From positions 50,258 to 114,257 of the forward strand of contig JAMWFC010000084.1 in assembly GCA_027475525.1 (NCBI GenBank): 64,000 bases of DNA, given 5' to 3'. Under the pieces are notes generated by a model. That model ran no database searches, had not been told where the DNA came from, and worked only from the letters and a program-made list of their open reading frames with translations. Shown here piece by piece: positions 35,101-46,410 of this stretch. Position numbers and translations under genes: made by a program. Numbering within the stretch: position 1 is the stretch's first letter; every line of letters begins with the position of its first letter. Source of the stretch: Macrolepiota albuminosa (Eukaryota; Basidiomycota; Agaricomycetes; Agaricales; Agaricaceae).

Positions 35101-35252
35101 TTGTAACAGGCGAGAGCGTCGGCTGGAGGTACGAACGTCTTTCCTGCGACTTTAGTACATGGATCAGCAGCCGACGAAGCTGCAAAGGTTAGTTGAGGGA
35201 TAAGACATGCGGCCGCAAAGACAGACGAGGCAAGCCTCACGATGAGAGGCAT
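32174..35252 (-). CDS. Secreted S41-family (tail-specific-like) serine peptidase, many introns
   Basis: A predicted extracellular or vacuolar peptidase. The start at 35252 gives a signal peptide MPLIVRLASSVFAAACLIP; a second copy of the start at 35329 is due to the 77-bp duplication. The N-terminal region has ADPCTKVAGKTFVPPADA and ACYKAFPFNETLR. A PDZ-like middle contains GAQVLQINGQDPYAYVD. KMFVGSFSGDFDGFQ and LLIDLTNNGGG lead into the S41 fold. The nucleophile region is probably VSNGNCASTCAMFS, followed by MNERHGTKIAVFGGKPGE. The C-terminus reads PYTNDTYNNPVNLWKF and ends VSKLF. Three 77-bp duplications fall in this gene (33263, 34826, 35203); counting one copy at 33263 gives an unbroken exon through TDAFLNGTHMPANFDY. 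Exon ends were not all fixed. It resembles basidiomycete CPAF-like peptidases. Confidence 0.75.
33263..33416. repeat. 77-bp tandem duplication 8
   Basis: 33263-33339 is identical to 33340-33416. It sits in an exon of the S41 peptidase and shifts the frame. Confidence 0.9.
34826..34979. repeat. 77-bp tandem duplication 9
   Basis: 34826-34902 is identical to 34903-34979. It spans an exon end and donor site of the S41 peptidase. Confidence 0.9.
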
Positions 35253-35356
35253 CGTTGTTATCCTGAGGACACAAACCTGAGACATGCGGCCGCAAAGACA
35301 GACGAGGCAAGCCTCACGATGAGAGGCATCGTTGTTATCCTGAGGACACAAACCTG
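35203..35356. repeat. 77-bp tandem duplication 10
   Basis: 35203-35279 is identical to 35280-35356. It duplicates the start codon of the S41 peptidase. Confidence 0.9.
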
Positions 35357-35658
35357 GTGACATTTATATCAATCAAGCTTTAAGTCTATAGAAGAGAAGG
35401 TTTCGATCCGATACTAGGCAAGAATAGTGCACTAAAGACAGACAGGCCACATGCTTGAATGAACACTTGCGCAAGGATGCATCCGTCAAGGGACTCAAAC
35501 TGGACATCGGCAACTCACGAATAGAATATATCAAGGGCTATGCCACATGGAACAAGTGATACAATTGTCGCAGAGATGTAAGTCCCACGAGATAAGGTGG
35601 GATACAAGAGAACAATTACAAGGACACAGTGCTTCGTGATGGTCTTCTATCATGTTGA

Positions 35659-35812
35659 GTCGGCGCTTGAGACTGGATATATCCTTTCACCGCACAGTGA
35701 ATAGCCGTCCGTGTGACTATATGCACCACGAGTGCGTCGGCGCTTGAGACTGGATATATCCTTTCACCGCACAGTGAATAGCCGTCCGTGTGACTATATG
35801 CACCACGAGTGC
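35659..35812. repeat. 77-bp tandem duplication 11
   Basis: 35659-35735 is identical to 35736-35812, with four more matching bases. Confidence 0.9.
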
Positions 35813-35961
35813 GTCGCTTCGATAGTCGACGGATTAAGCTTAAATTAATTACGCCTTAACATTATTACATAAGCCCTATCCCTCAAAATCCCTTCTGCCA
35901 TCTGCAAGTCCGTTTTGCTATCGTCACATCTTTGCAATTTATGTTGTGGCATCTCAATACT

Positions 35962-36216
35962 TCAATTCTGACTCATTTGAGAACCACCACACCTTGAAAC
36001 CATGGTTTCCTCACTATCAAGTCTAACAACAAGTGCATTCGGAGGAGACCTCTCGATGTAACCACGGTAACGTGCTCGAAGATGGTACTCATCCTGTTTC
36101 TCGCCGCTTATGAAACATTCACAAAGAGGTCCTCGGGGCGGGGCCAATCGCGAGCGAGTGCTGATATCATTGATTGTGAATTTTTTGAAAGCTGGGGCTG
36201 CGGAAGCACGATCCAT
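35962..36216 (-). CDS. Possible small hypothetical protein
   Basis: An 84-codon minus-strand frame starts MDRASAAPAFKKFTIND and is rich in Arg. It may be one exon of a larger gene, since an acceptor-like site precedes DEYHLRARYRGYIERSPPNA. I do not recognise it, and it could equally be chance. Confidence 0.25.
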   Translation of the reverse strand: MDRASAAPAFKKFTINDISTRSRLAPPRGPLCECFISGEKQDEYHLRARYRGYIERSPPNALVVRLDSEETMVSRCGGSQMSQN

Positions 36217-36317
36217 TTGGTGGTATTTCCTATTTCAACGTCCAGTACGAGCACCTGCGACCTTGTCTCTTTCTCATGCTCCTCAAGTTCTGTTCGCTGG
36301 TCTCGTGGATGATCATA

Positions 36318-36471
36318 TACATACTCTGTCAGTGAATCTCAGTGGCGTATCAATATATTAAACTTTATTTAAGCTTTCGTATCATCGATTTCTGTACATA
36401 CTCTGTCAGTGAATCTCAGTGGCGTATCAATATATTAAACTTTATTTAAGCTTTCGTATCATCGATTTCTG
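36318..36471. repeat. 77-bp tandem duplication 12
   Basis: 36318-36394 is identical to 36395-36471. Confidence 0.9.
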
Positions 36472-36825
36472 TTAGCCTTATAAGGACCAGATATGACACT
36501 GAATCTGGAAGGGAATTCTAATCCCTTGGAATGGTTAGTGTCAGTGGTACTATTCTGGCAGTGATGTCGACAGGCTACCGCTTGCACTTTCTTGCGCCGT
36601 TCGCGTTCGCGTGGGTCGAGGAGCGGTGTCTACGGTGGTATCCTGGATACGATATATCAATCCCTTTTTGCCTCTGTCACAAGGAATTTAAACTTTATAT
36701 GGCCTTGACAATGTACGTTGTACGTCAAATTATATCCTACTTCGAAGAGTTATCCGCTTGCCTTTCACATATAGAGACAGCCCAAATATTCGTTGTAAAG
36801 TTATATATACATGGAGATAGATAAT

Positions 36826-39800
36826 TCAAGTACTAAATGTCAGCACAGTGTCCCGAATTTGGATTTTCACACTACGGTCTGCGACCCAACTAATTCGTAT
36901 AAAATCCATCGTTTCTTGTGCAGTCATATTCGCTACGACACTCATGATCAGCAACAGTAACGGGTACAGATCGAACGTCAAAGGAACACACACCTGCTTC
37001 TCCTACGTTATAGCTGATTGTCTTGAACGGTTGCGAATCACCATGCCCTTGTCGAGGTGGTGCTCCAGGATTGAAGAAACTCGCGAAACTCGAACCGACC
37101 TTCCAAACTAAGGCGACACTCTCTTCTATAGACAGCGTCAACAACCTTCGTCCATCGGGCGAAAAACTACATGCTGATATCGCTTTAAGGCGACACTCTC
37201 TTCTATAGACAGCGTCAACAACCTTCGTCCATCGGGCGAAAAACTACATGCTGATATCGCTTTTTGTGTCCTTCAAGAACGTACAGTCTAATGGCTGTTT
37301 TGAGGTCGTACATGACGACAGCTCCATCGCTTCCACCTACAGCAAGACGCTGCGTTCCCATATAAAAATCAACAGCGGGAAAACTAGAGAGCAGTAATGT
37401 AGATAGACTAGGAGGAAAGAACCAAAAACCTACGCCTTGACAACTTGGCTTATGACTTCAGTTGCTGAGTCTATCACTGCTTCTCGATGTGTAGTGGCAT
37501 TGGGGTCCAATGACCTGACAACGGCCTCCATTAACTTGGGGATGTTGGGCTGTAAAACAGACGGACGCTGAAACAGGATCTCAGGTAAAGTAATTTTATT
37601 GCTTGAGCGAGTGTACCGGCCTTTTTGATGAGAAATGCAAATATTTGCATGACGGCTTTACGGTGCTCCAGCGTAGGCGGTGTTAGTATATCAAGTCCCA
37701 ACGTCGTCATGAATAGAGCCGTGTTACTTGATGCGATCTGCAGAATAGCAAGCCGAGCTTGCAAACCGATATTCTGAGGGCTGAAGGAATCCTTGTGACT
37801 ACTGGTAGCCAGACCAAACAATGCTCGAAGAATCTCCATGGCATCAATATAATGATGCCAGATATGGAATCCCCTTGAACACAGGTCAACAGCAAGGACC
37901 CTGTGCAGGGAATGCTCATCATGCAAGTAAATGGCAATCGATTTTGAGATATCCGTGAGCGCGCTATGATCATTTGAGTGAGATAGAACTAAGTAAAATT
38001 GAGCTAATGTTATACCTCGTAGAGAGCAAGCTATACTTTTCTGCGGCTAGATAACCACACAAAAATAATGAGAGGGCAGCCTGAATTGATTCCCGTTCAG
38101 CAGTGGGTTGAAGACACGGCACTTGACTATGTTTAGCTGATGAAATGGGAGGAACAATGGTGCCTACGATGGTGTTGCCAATGCTCAGTGATCTCGATAG
38201 TTTCTCCGTCTGACATACAAGCCATGGCGTAGTCAAATAGCACGCGAGTCGCCCTTCGAACATGGTCTAATGAGTCTGTCAGACCAGACGGCTCAGAAAA
38301 ATTTACAGAAAAACAAACTGGAACCGTCAAACCATTTGCGTGCGAGGTACACGAGACTGGGCGGTTGGTATTTTGGTCCAACAGCTGATGCCAAAGAAGT
38401 CGCATAGAATATCGTGACAGTATGAGCACCTTCCATCAACTCTACAGAAATTGTAATTAAAAAGTGCATGTCTGGGTAAATAGACAAACAGACCTTCAAA
38501 GACGCTGAGAGCGTTGAGCATGACAACGATCGAAAGGGCCCGGGCAGCGGAGACATCACTCGAGAAGCACCATAGTTCATGAGAACTTGTCCTTCGGTAG
38601 AGAGTAACCGCTCCATTGCTAAAAGAATCTGAGAAGATTCGTCTTCGTACAAGTCAAATCTGGTTTTTACCTTGAAACGCCTGAAAATGCTAGAGAAGGA
38701 CGAATTCCAAGCTTTTCAAAACATATCGCATCAATATCGTGGTTCAACCCGGGTGTCAGAAGTACCGATAGCACAGAGCGAAGTCGTTCAAGAGTTCTGA
38801 GAATCGCACGAGTTTGGACACGATTCGTGCTTATCGACTTTGCGACAGCGACAGACGCTGATGTGAAGCGTTCCAAGTCCAGCAGCAGCGTCGAAGCTGA
38901 AGAAGATAAGACTTATTCTAGAAAAGATTTTGCAATCAACTCACAGGTATCAGGAAATGTCAAGTTCGGAATCGACTCGAGGAAAATGTTCTGCTCCCTT
39001 ACACGGGTGTTTATTGCTCTATGAGATCTGTTAAGCATCTTATCTGACTTGCCCAAGATATTACTCACATCTCTGACCACCCTCCTTGCTTTAACATCTC
39101 CTCAGCTTTCTCTTCAGCCATTGATCTCCAAAACTCTTGGGTCTTCACATCCCACAGACGAGCGCGATTGTCCGCATAAACAATGAGCAAATTTGTGGAC
39201 CCGATACAGACTCTGCGTAGAGGTACAGACGACCCGGGAATCAGGTACAAGCTGCCGGTAAGTAAACTCAGAAAGGGAAGTGAGACGAAAGGGCAAACAA
39301 ACTCACAACTGAAACCCATCAATAGCAATAACAGCAATGGTCCCGTCTGCAGATATACATAATACACATCCCTTCAATGGAGTATTCTGCGGATCCTCAA
39401 CTTGTATGACGTGGGCTAGGCTTGTTGTGAACAGCGTCCAGCGCGCACACAAGTTGTAATGACTTATGTATAGAAGGATGAGTAAACCTTAACAAAAAAG
39501 TAATATCACCGTACTCCAAGGTCCAAAATCCCACAGAACCATCGTCAGCTCCTCCAACGATAAACTTTTCTTTCGTCCTGCCATTTGAAGCAATAAACAG
39601 GCTTGTGATGAAGCCATTCAAGGCGGGTTCAGAAGTATCACTGGAAGGCGTTATTTTACTAGAATCTGAAATCATTTGGATCAAGGACGATCGTCGAAGA
39701 CGGCCATCGACTGGAAAACACTCAGAGATCAGCAAGGCTCAGACTAAGTGACAGAAAATCACGAACGACATCCTTGCACTATCAAGTCAAGTTCCATAGG

Positions 39801-41924
39801 TAGTAACGACGTGACCTCTTTTCCAGTATTATGAGTAGGCCGAACTTTGGAAGACCGCGCTTGCCAAGACGTCCTCAAGTCTTTTGAACACGTATCAAAC
39901 ACGGTAAGATTTCTGACTCTGTTTTCTGAATAGGCCGTGAACAGGATTTGTGATGCAGACGTGATATCTATTGCATCGTAAGGATCAGCGAGGGTGATGG
40001 TTTGCAGCCGATGAGGTCTGGTTCGAGTTCAGGCCACGGAGAATTATCACGTTGAAGAAAACAACTAACGTCACAATGGTCCTCCTTTCAAAGGTTATGT
40101 CGTTCATGTCAACGTCATTATTATTATTGGCGTCCACAGCTCTGAGTGTATAACATTCAGCACGATCCTATATTTGTTAAAGAAAGAACATTAGATCTCG
40201 ATGAACTAGATCGTACCTCGAATAAAATAGTGTATGACGAGTCAGTGGTCCATTGTACATCTAGAATAGAAACCTTGGAATCCATAAACAACACGTGGAG
40301 AGATCCGCTTTGAAATTCAAAAACCTGGAAAAGATATCGCTAAATGCGCATCAACGTTCGAAAACTCATACTGACTGTAAGATGTTTCTCAGACCATGCA
40401 ATGCCGAAGGTTTTCCTTCGAGCGCCTCGTGCATGGAACCCCAAAATTGTTTCACCTGTAAGAACTTCGCCCAAATCATTGACATCATCACACGCGATCC
40501 TCCGTGTTTCCTTTGTGGTCTCTGCTGGAGACGAGTGTTCCGCAAGATGTGGTTTCAGAGCCTTAAACGGGTTTGGTATGTTGAGGCTCGATACATCTTT
40601 TCCTGGAGGTTGGATTTCCAGTTGTGAAGTTACACGAGGAAAAAGATGTATGCGTCTACTCAAAAAGTGGCCCTCTGCAGATAATTGGAAGAGTTTCAAT
40701 GATTCTAAAAAAAGGATCAACACTCATCCAAAGTTGATGGTAGAAACGACGAACTATCCACCTCTTGATGTAATCCAAGGCTATAGGAAGGTCCCTCGAA
40801 GTGCCACTGTCCAATCAAATCGATGTCAACATTGAGTTCATGGGAATGAAACTCAAAGATGGCAATACGAGATTTCTTCTGCACACCATTATCAGCAAAT
40901 TCCAAAGATGGCGGCGGTGGGGCATTGGGATCAATCGTAGCCGCAATGAGGATGATCGTGGTCTAGCGATAGCATTCGTTGATGACTGATGGAACGAAGA
41001 GAATACACTTCAAACCTCCTGAAGTTCATACACTTTGAGGTGGTTCCAAAACCATAAAGCTTGGAACAAATCTTTATCTTCGACGTTGATAGGAGGATTT
41101 AGAGCCTTGCTTGAGAGACTGACAGTGGCCATGCAGTTCCCGTCTTTCAGTGAGATAACGCTCAAATCTCTGCGAAATATCAAGTTTTGGTGTCTATCGG
41201 AATAAATATCAACTGACCCTGTTTCCTGAAGAACAACAAGAAGCTGATTATCCTCAATCGGGCGTACGCTTGTCACCCCCCGTCCTGGTCCTCCGTTCGG
41301 TAGAATTACGTGGCACCACAAATCAAGGAGATTTAATTTCTCAGAACCGGACTCGGGCGACGAAGGGTACGATGAAGGCGTGATAAAGGCGGCAGAATTT
41401 GTCGCGGATAACAAAGACTTTTGTATTGTATTTCGCTTCAGGCATGGAGTAGGACTTGGTAAGTCCTTACTAGTCGGTGGCTTCACTAGTTCTTTGGGCT
41501 GGCGGCCCTGCAAGATATCCTTCAATTTTTCAGGTTCTTCTTCAAAGTCAACATAGTTCTTAGGCGCTTCGACTTGCTCGGCTGTTACACCAAATACTAC
41601 AGAAGCCCTTTGGCTCACATTGAATGGAGGGGGTGATGTTGGGGTCGAAGACCGCGAACGCGAAGGCGGACGAGACTCTAGCAGCGATAGACGTGGCGGC
41701 TGTGAAACAATTGGTTGTGTTCTGCAAGTTTGACTGAAGAAAAATAGAGTGCCATCCTGAGTTCCCATCGCACAACCTCCTTCAGAAGGATGCTTGAAAG
41801 CCGAGACATGACCCCAAGACCTGATTACGGACGGGCGAGCGGACGAACAACTCTGTTCCAGGAGGTCGCTCCTCTCCCTTCGAAATGTAAGCGGAATGAT
41901 AAACGCAGGCGTTGGACTCATCAA
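36826..41924 (-). CDS. Large WD40-repeat protein, possibly WDR7/rabconnectin-3-beta-like
   Basis: A long multi-exon minus-strand gene of about 5.1 kb. Exon 1 (from 41924) reads SWGHVSAFKHPSEGGCAMGT and TQDGTLFFFS, a first beta-propeller blade, then a Ser/Pro linker. Later exons carry IAIFEFHSHELNVDIDLIG, FIVGGADDGSVGFWTLEYGD, CVLCISADGTIAVIAIDGF and LLIVYADNRARLWDVKTQEF followed by WRSMAEEKAEEMLKQGGW. A helical, armadillo-like middle spans roughly 37.5-38.7 kb. The C-terminal part has SACSFSPDGRRLLTLSIEES and ALVWKVGSSFASFFNPGAPP, and ends DRSVKIQIRDTVLTFST (stop 36826-36828). The order propeller, helical region, propeller-like C-terminus resembles WDR7, which regulates V-ATPase assembly, but the subfamily is inferred. 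A 77-bp duplication (37109-37262) repeats one blade segment; one copy reads continuously. Confidence 0.65.
37109..37262. repeat. 77-bp tandem duplication 13
   Basis: 37109-37185 is identical to 37186-37262. It repeats the codons for about AISACSFSPDGRRLLTLSIE in the WD40 gene; a single copy is in frame. Confidence 0.9.
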
Positions 41925-42047
41925 TGAAATGGTTCAATATGTATATTGACATTATGTAACACAGCCACAATATATATCGTCCTGCCATGACATCATCTGC
42001 GGCAGACTTTTATCACTCGGAGCCCAACCGAAAACTGTTAGAGTACA

Positions 42048-44023
42048 TCAAACTACATAAGGCGGAGGGGTTCCAAGTCGTATTGGATATATACTTTCTG
42101 TTGCAAAAGAAGCGTAATAATCCGAATGGTCTTCCACTTCCTGTGCCTCTGGCATATGTCTATTGAACATGTGGACATCCTGCGAAACAGGTGTCCTAGG
42201 CGAAACAGGTGTCCTAGGCGAAGCAGGTGTCATAGGCGAAACAGGTGTCCTAGGCAGACGAGCGATTTGTTGAGGACTAGTCTGTTGAACAATGTTTCCT
42301 GTAATTTGTAACTTGAACAGACGGTTTAGCGTCAGGATGTGTTAAGATAAAGCGGTTGGAAAGCTTACTTGGTGTTCGGGCCTGTGAACACCACGAGACA
42401 TATGCACTGAAGTGTTAGACCCAGCCTCCACCATCGTCTCATCATTTGATGATATACTGTGAGCGTGAACGACAGGATTAGACATAATCATCTTCCGCAT
42501 TTCGCTTTTTCCAGGCGACTCCGGGGAATACATGGCAGAATTGCTGTCGAAGTGTAAATTCTCCGTCCTTGTACTGGGAGTAAGCAACGTGAACGGCTCT
42601 TGGACGGCCGTCTGGTCCTGCTCTCGGGCCCATTTCTTCTTCATTCTCTTCAAATGGCACTAGAGGAATGATGGAACAAGCTTTAGTGATTGATGACTGG
42701 GGCTTACCAAGAAGCAGATCAATAACACAAGAATAGCAGCAGCACCAGCCCCAGCGGTGATGCCAATAATAGTACCAGCAGACAAACTGAACGGTCGCGT
42801 CGGTATAGAGTATTTAGATGCATCTTTGGTTCTGTCGACCTACCTAGAATGGACCGTATCACTTGGCGATGCTCCAGAGGTATTCGCAGTACCAGAGCTA
42901 CTATTATGGAAACTTAAATTCGGAAATAATGTTTGATATACGAAAAAAACTCACGTAGACGAGGAATTAACAAGGCTGGGGAGGGTATAAACTGTTGCAT
43001 AGTCAATTTCAAACAAGTCGTTCGCCTGGTTGATGATGAGCAGCGAATGATTTCCAGGTCCGATGTTGCTATCGTAATGAAGCAAGCTCTGCGCTGCATA
43101 GGTATTCGTAATCGCTGAATAGTACTTGGGCATCCCATTGTCCAGTTGTATCGAATATTGCCCATTGTCTGGGCCGAGAGAACCATACAATGCGACAGCA
43201 TCACCTGAGACATTTTAAAACGCTAGTTCATGGCCGCCCAGAGATCGTGAACACACCCTACACTTACTGAGACACAAGGACTACTATCATAGCAAGATAC
43301 TCACTGTAAACAAAAAGGCCATCGTTGCTCCGATTTCTTTCGTTGAACTGGATAGTTGAGAAGGAACGATAAGCTTAGATACGAGACCTTCTATAACACT
43401 TACTTACCGGCCAGTGCCGTCAAAGAAAAGAGCAGGATCCGATGGTTTCAACCAATCGCCTTGATGTTTTTCAAAGGCAGGTTCTGCATCATCAACTACA
43501 TTCTCAGTCACAGAACCTGTTTTTCCAATATTAACACTCGAAACCCATGTCAACTTTTGAGTAATGTCAGATAAAGCACATCAGACATTTAAAAATTCCA
43601 TACATAATCAATGACAAGAGTTGAATTCCCTCGAGTAGAGATGGTAAGGGTATGGGTACCGGGAGATAGAGTATTATTCTGGATAAAGAGCGGGACCTGG
43701 TTCCCCAATGGACCCTGTCCATTCTTGGAAAAAGTCTGGTCATCAAGATCGACAGTGAAAATTCCATGGTCCATGTAGCCAAATACAGTGATGCTGACTC
43801 CTTCAAATGTGAAAGTCATTATCGCGCCCGGCTGTTGAGTCGATGTAATTGTCCCTTTATAAGACCTTGAAGGTTCTCGATGAGACAAGACACAACAAGG
43901 ACTAGTATGTACCTACTCGTTTGTAGCAACGGAGTTAGTGCTGGTGTTGTGTTGTGCCCATGCCCCAGGGGGTTGGTAAGCGATAAGTGGGCTTGCATCG
44001 TCGATGGTCAATAGACTAGACAT
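42048..44023 (-). CDS. Single-pass membrane protein with two beta-rich ectodomains
   Basis: A family common in agaricomycetes and of unknown function. The start at 44023 gives MSSLLTIDDASPLIAYQPPG; no clear signal peptide is seen. The first domain has GAIMTFTFEGVSITVFGYMD, FTVDLDDQTF and LSPGTHTLTIS. The second has VVDDAEPAFEKHQGDWL, DPALFFDGTGRSTK, GATMAFLFTGDAVALYGSL and NHSLLIINQANDLFEIDYA. A Gly/Ala-rich transmembrane helix, GTIIGITAGAGAAAILVLL, is followed by basic KRMKKKWA as stop-transfer. The cytosolic tail of roughly 150 residues is Ser/Thr-rich and contains TPVSPR repeats. It stops at 42048-42050. The layout suggests a cell-surface receptor or adhesion molecule; this is inference. 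The repeated lectin-like beta folds could bind sugar. Confidence 0.75.
42184..42255. repeat. 18-bp minisatellite, four units, coding
   Basis: Four units of GAAACAGGTGTCCTAGGC-type sequence (one unit with two differences) encode the six-residue repeat TPVSPR in the cytosolic tail of the membrane protein. Unit length is a multiple of three, so copy number can vary without frameshift. Confidence 0.9.
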
Positions 44024-44779
44024 GGTCTATTTGCAAAGAAGAGGAGGATCAATGTGCACAAAGCTCTGAAGCCTGTCAGTCAATATCAACGGACATTAGA
44101 AGATAAAAGTAGAAGACAGTAGTCAATCAAATGATCTTGGTTGCGAATACCACGCCTCAATGAGTTGAGCAACAAATTTGACTCCCTCCAGTATCAATTG
44201 ACTGGACTATGAAGAATAGCATCCTCGTCGAGACTTGCAATGGAGTCTGATACTCGACCGTCAGTCCAGATCTTGTTACAGCAAAGTATACACGATCAAA
44301 AAGCGAAAGATCCTATTGAGTGCTTAGAGCTATCCATCGCTTTCTCACAGAAAAGACGTTTGAGTTTGATTCAGGAGACATCTATCAAGAGTTTCATACG
44401 TGAGGCATCTTGCTCAGGGCAACAGTTTGAAAAGACACATTGTGTGAAAGGGAGACATCTATCAAGAGTTTCATACGTGAGGCATCTTGCTCAGGGCAAC
44501 AGTTTGAAAAGACACATTGTGTGAAAGCGCCGCTACTTCAGAACAGAGATTGTTCTAAAAATCAAACAGTCCCAATTATAAACAACTTTCTGTCGTGATG
44601 GACAGAAAAACGGCGTTTGCCGAGCCATGTCTTGAGCTCTTCGAGATTTGTGCATTCCCTTCAAAACATGAAAATCATGTCTAAATGGTCGTTTTCTCAA
44701 AGCTTCGCTGTTCAATTTCAATCTTAACGCTCTGGTCTGCCTTCATAATATTTTTCTGACGTTCCTGAGTTGTTTTGGG
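44024..44779. other. Intergenic with one 77-bp duplication
   Basis: No gene supported. Duplication 14 lies at 44374-44527. The region separates the divergent membrane protein and TBCC genes and presumably contains both promoters. Confidence 0.4.
44374..44527. repeat. 77-bp tandem duplication 14
   Basis: 44374-44450 is identical to 44451-44527. Confidence 0.9.
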
Positions 44780-45730
44780 ATGACAGTTGGAAACTCGTAT
44801 CAACAATGCAAAGTCGAGTACAACTATTCCAGGAGAGTTATTACAAATCTGTCCACTGAACTAGCTAGGCTTGGAAAGAGTCTTGCTGATGCAACAGGTT
44901 CGGTACCTCGATACGATCAACGACAGCATGAAGAGGTCAGTAATTGCCCTTTTTTTTCAAGTATGGACAGTCCAATCTGAATTATAACCAGCAAATAACA
45001 GCTTTAGAGATCGCTTTAGCGGAATTAAGAGGATTGTCCAAGCCAAAGCCCAAGTTTGCAATTAGACGAAAGACAGCTGATCCAATGCCCAAAAGTCTGC
45101 TCGAGCCTACGACTGCTTCCCTTGATAATTCATCATCCCTCTCTGGACCGATAACTAATATATCATTATCTGGTTATTCTCATGTATCAACTTTTGACGA
45201 CAGATATGTTGCCAGGATCATCAACACCGGGGGACCTGGTTATTCGGGACCTCGATCATTTGTATTGTGGATCTACTGTCATCTGGCCGATGTAGTGCAT
45301 CAAACTCCACTCTGCTCATTTCCGCACTCCACAACCAGAATTTGAGGGACACCGTGCTTTTACTTCGGCGTATCGAAGGCAGTGCCTTGATCCACGACCT
45401 AACAAGATGCACGATTTCTGTAGGGCTGCCACCAGGTAGGCAAATTGTCATTTTGCACAGCTCAATCTGATCCTAACATCAGTACTACATCGGATGCACT
45501 TCCAAAAATGTAGACGTCTACTTAGCTGTTATGTCCGACCCTATCATCCAGCATTGCTCAGAGGCACGTTTTGGAGGTTATCCTGACGTTTTTGGTTCAA
45601 TTGCAATAGTACTATTCCTCCACAATGTTTGCGATGCTAATTCAAGCTAAGGAAACATTTCAACGTTATTGATTTTTCCCATATACGGTCGTCACCATCG
45701 CCTCATTGGTTGGTCCTTGATAATGATTGA
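44780..45730 (+). pseudogene. Tubulin-binding cofactor C-like gene with frameshifts
   Basis: TBCC is the GTPase-activating factor that releases folded beta-tubulin from the tubulin-folding supercomplex. The helical N-terminal part reads LSTELARLGKSLADATG, YDQRQHEE, then across an intron QITALEIALAELRGLSKPKP. The TBCC beta-helix follows in pieces: STPGDLVIRDLDH (frame 2), CIVDLLSS and NSTLLISALHNQNLRDTVLL with LRRIEGSALIHDLTRCTISV (frame 3), then TSKNVDVYLAVMSDPIIQ and HCSEARFGGYPDVF, and after an intron RKHFNVIDFSHIRSSPSPHW to the stop at 45728-45730. Single-base changes near 45258 and 45430, a probable 2-base loss near 45500, and a frame change near 45195 break the frame. The gene is either decayed or carries sequence errors. 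The true start may lie upstream of 44780. Confidence 0.7.
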
Positions 45731-46410
45731 GTAACATCTAACTGGCCTTTCAAGAATGCTACAATGTCACGACAGGTTTTCAATGTAACATGCAAGAATA
45801 TACTCCCTGAACCCTAAGATTTCGTTTTTGGTCGATGTGCGGGTTGCATGGAGAAGACGAATGGATGCCCAAGAATATACTCCCTGAACCCTAAGATTTC
45901 GTTTTTGGTCGATGTGCGGGTTGCATGGAGAAGACGAATGGATGCCCTCAGCACTGAAGTTGGCATGCATCGTTCGTCAAGTACTGCCGTCGCCTAGTTA
46001 GTCTGGATAATCCGAGGGTCTCAGGACCTCTCGTCATGGACCAGTAAACTTCCTTCCTCGGAGCAATACTCGAATATGTTGATGATTCTGATAGGCTACA
46101 TAAATAGGGCTTGGAATCAAATAAACTTACTACAATCCACTTAATATTTCTGTAACTAAGGAATTAATTACCAGATATACTCAAGGAGTAGTGTTTGAAT
46201 GATAATGTGATAATGTCAAGTGCTGAGGACTGATGTATGATATATGCGATATCTCGATGTGGTTGTGAATTAGTCTTATAGAAATAACCTTGGCAATGGA
46301 TGACGAGCAAAATCAAGGAGTCAAATATGTAAACGTTGCAGCACAGCCATAGAGCATTCGTTCAACAGTAACACGACGTACTTTTCGACCACGACTGTCT
46401 TCTCACACTA
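45731..46410. other. Intergenic with one 77-bp duplication
   Basis: No gene. Duplication 15 lies at 45793-45946. The rest is AT-rich promoter-like sequence upstream of the Cys-rich gene. Confidence 0.4.
45793..45946. repeat. 77-bp tandem duplication 15
   Basis: 45793-45869 is identical to 45870-45946 (one more base matches). It is the last of the series. Confidence 0.9.

Larger units (their letters stand above)
35253..36825. other. Intergenic with two 77-bp duplications
   Basis: Apart from a doubtful small frame at 35962-36216 (listed), nothing gene-like is seen. Duplications 11 and 12 lie here. Confidence 0.4.

Noticed and set aside
35280..35363. An N-terminal extension of the S41 peptidase starting at 35363
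   Set aside because: It exists only because the start region is duplicated by the 77-bp event; the signal peptide starts at 35252.
22429..45946. The 77-bp duplications as a novel class of programmed tandem repeat or mobile element
   Set aside because: The units share no sequence, have one fixed length equal to a common assembler k value, and break genes; an assembly artefact explains everything.
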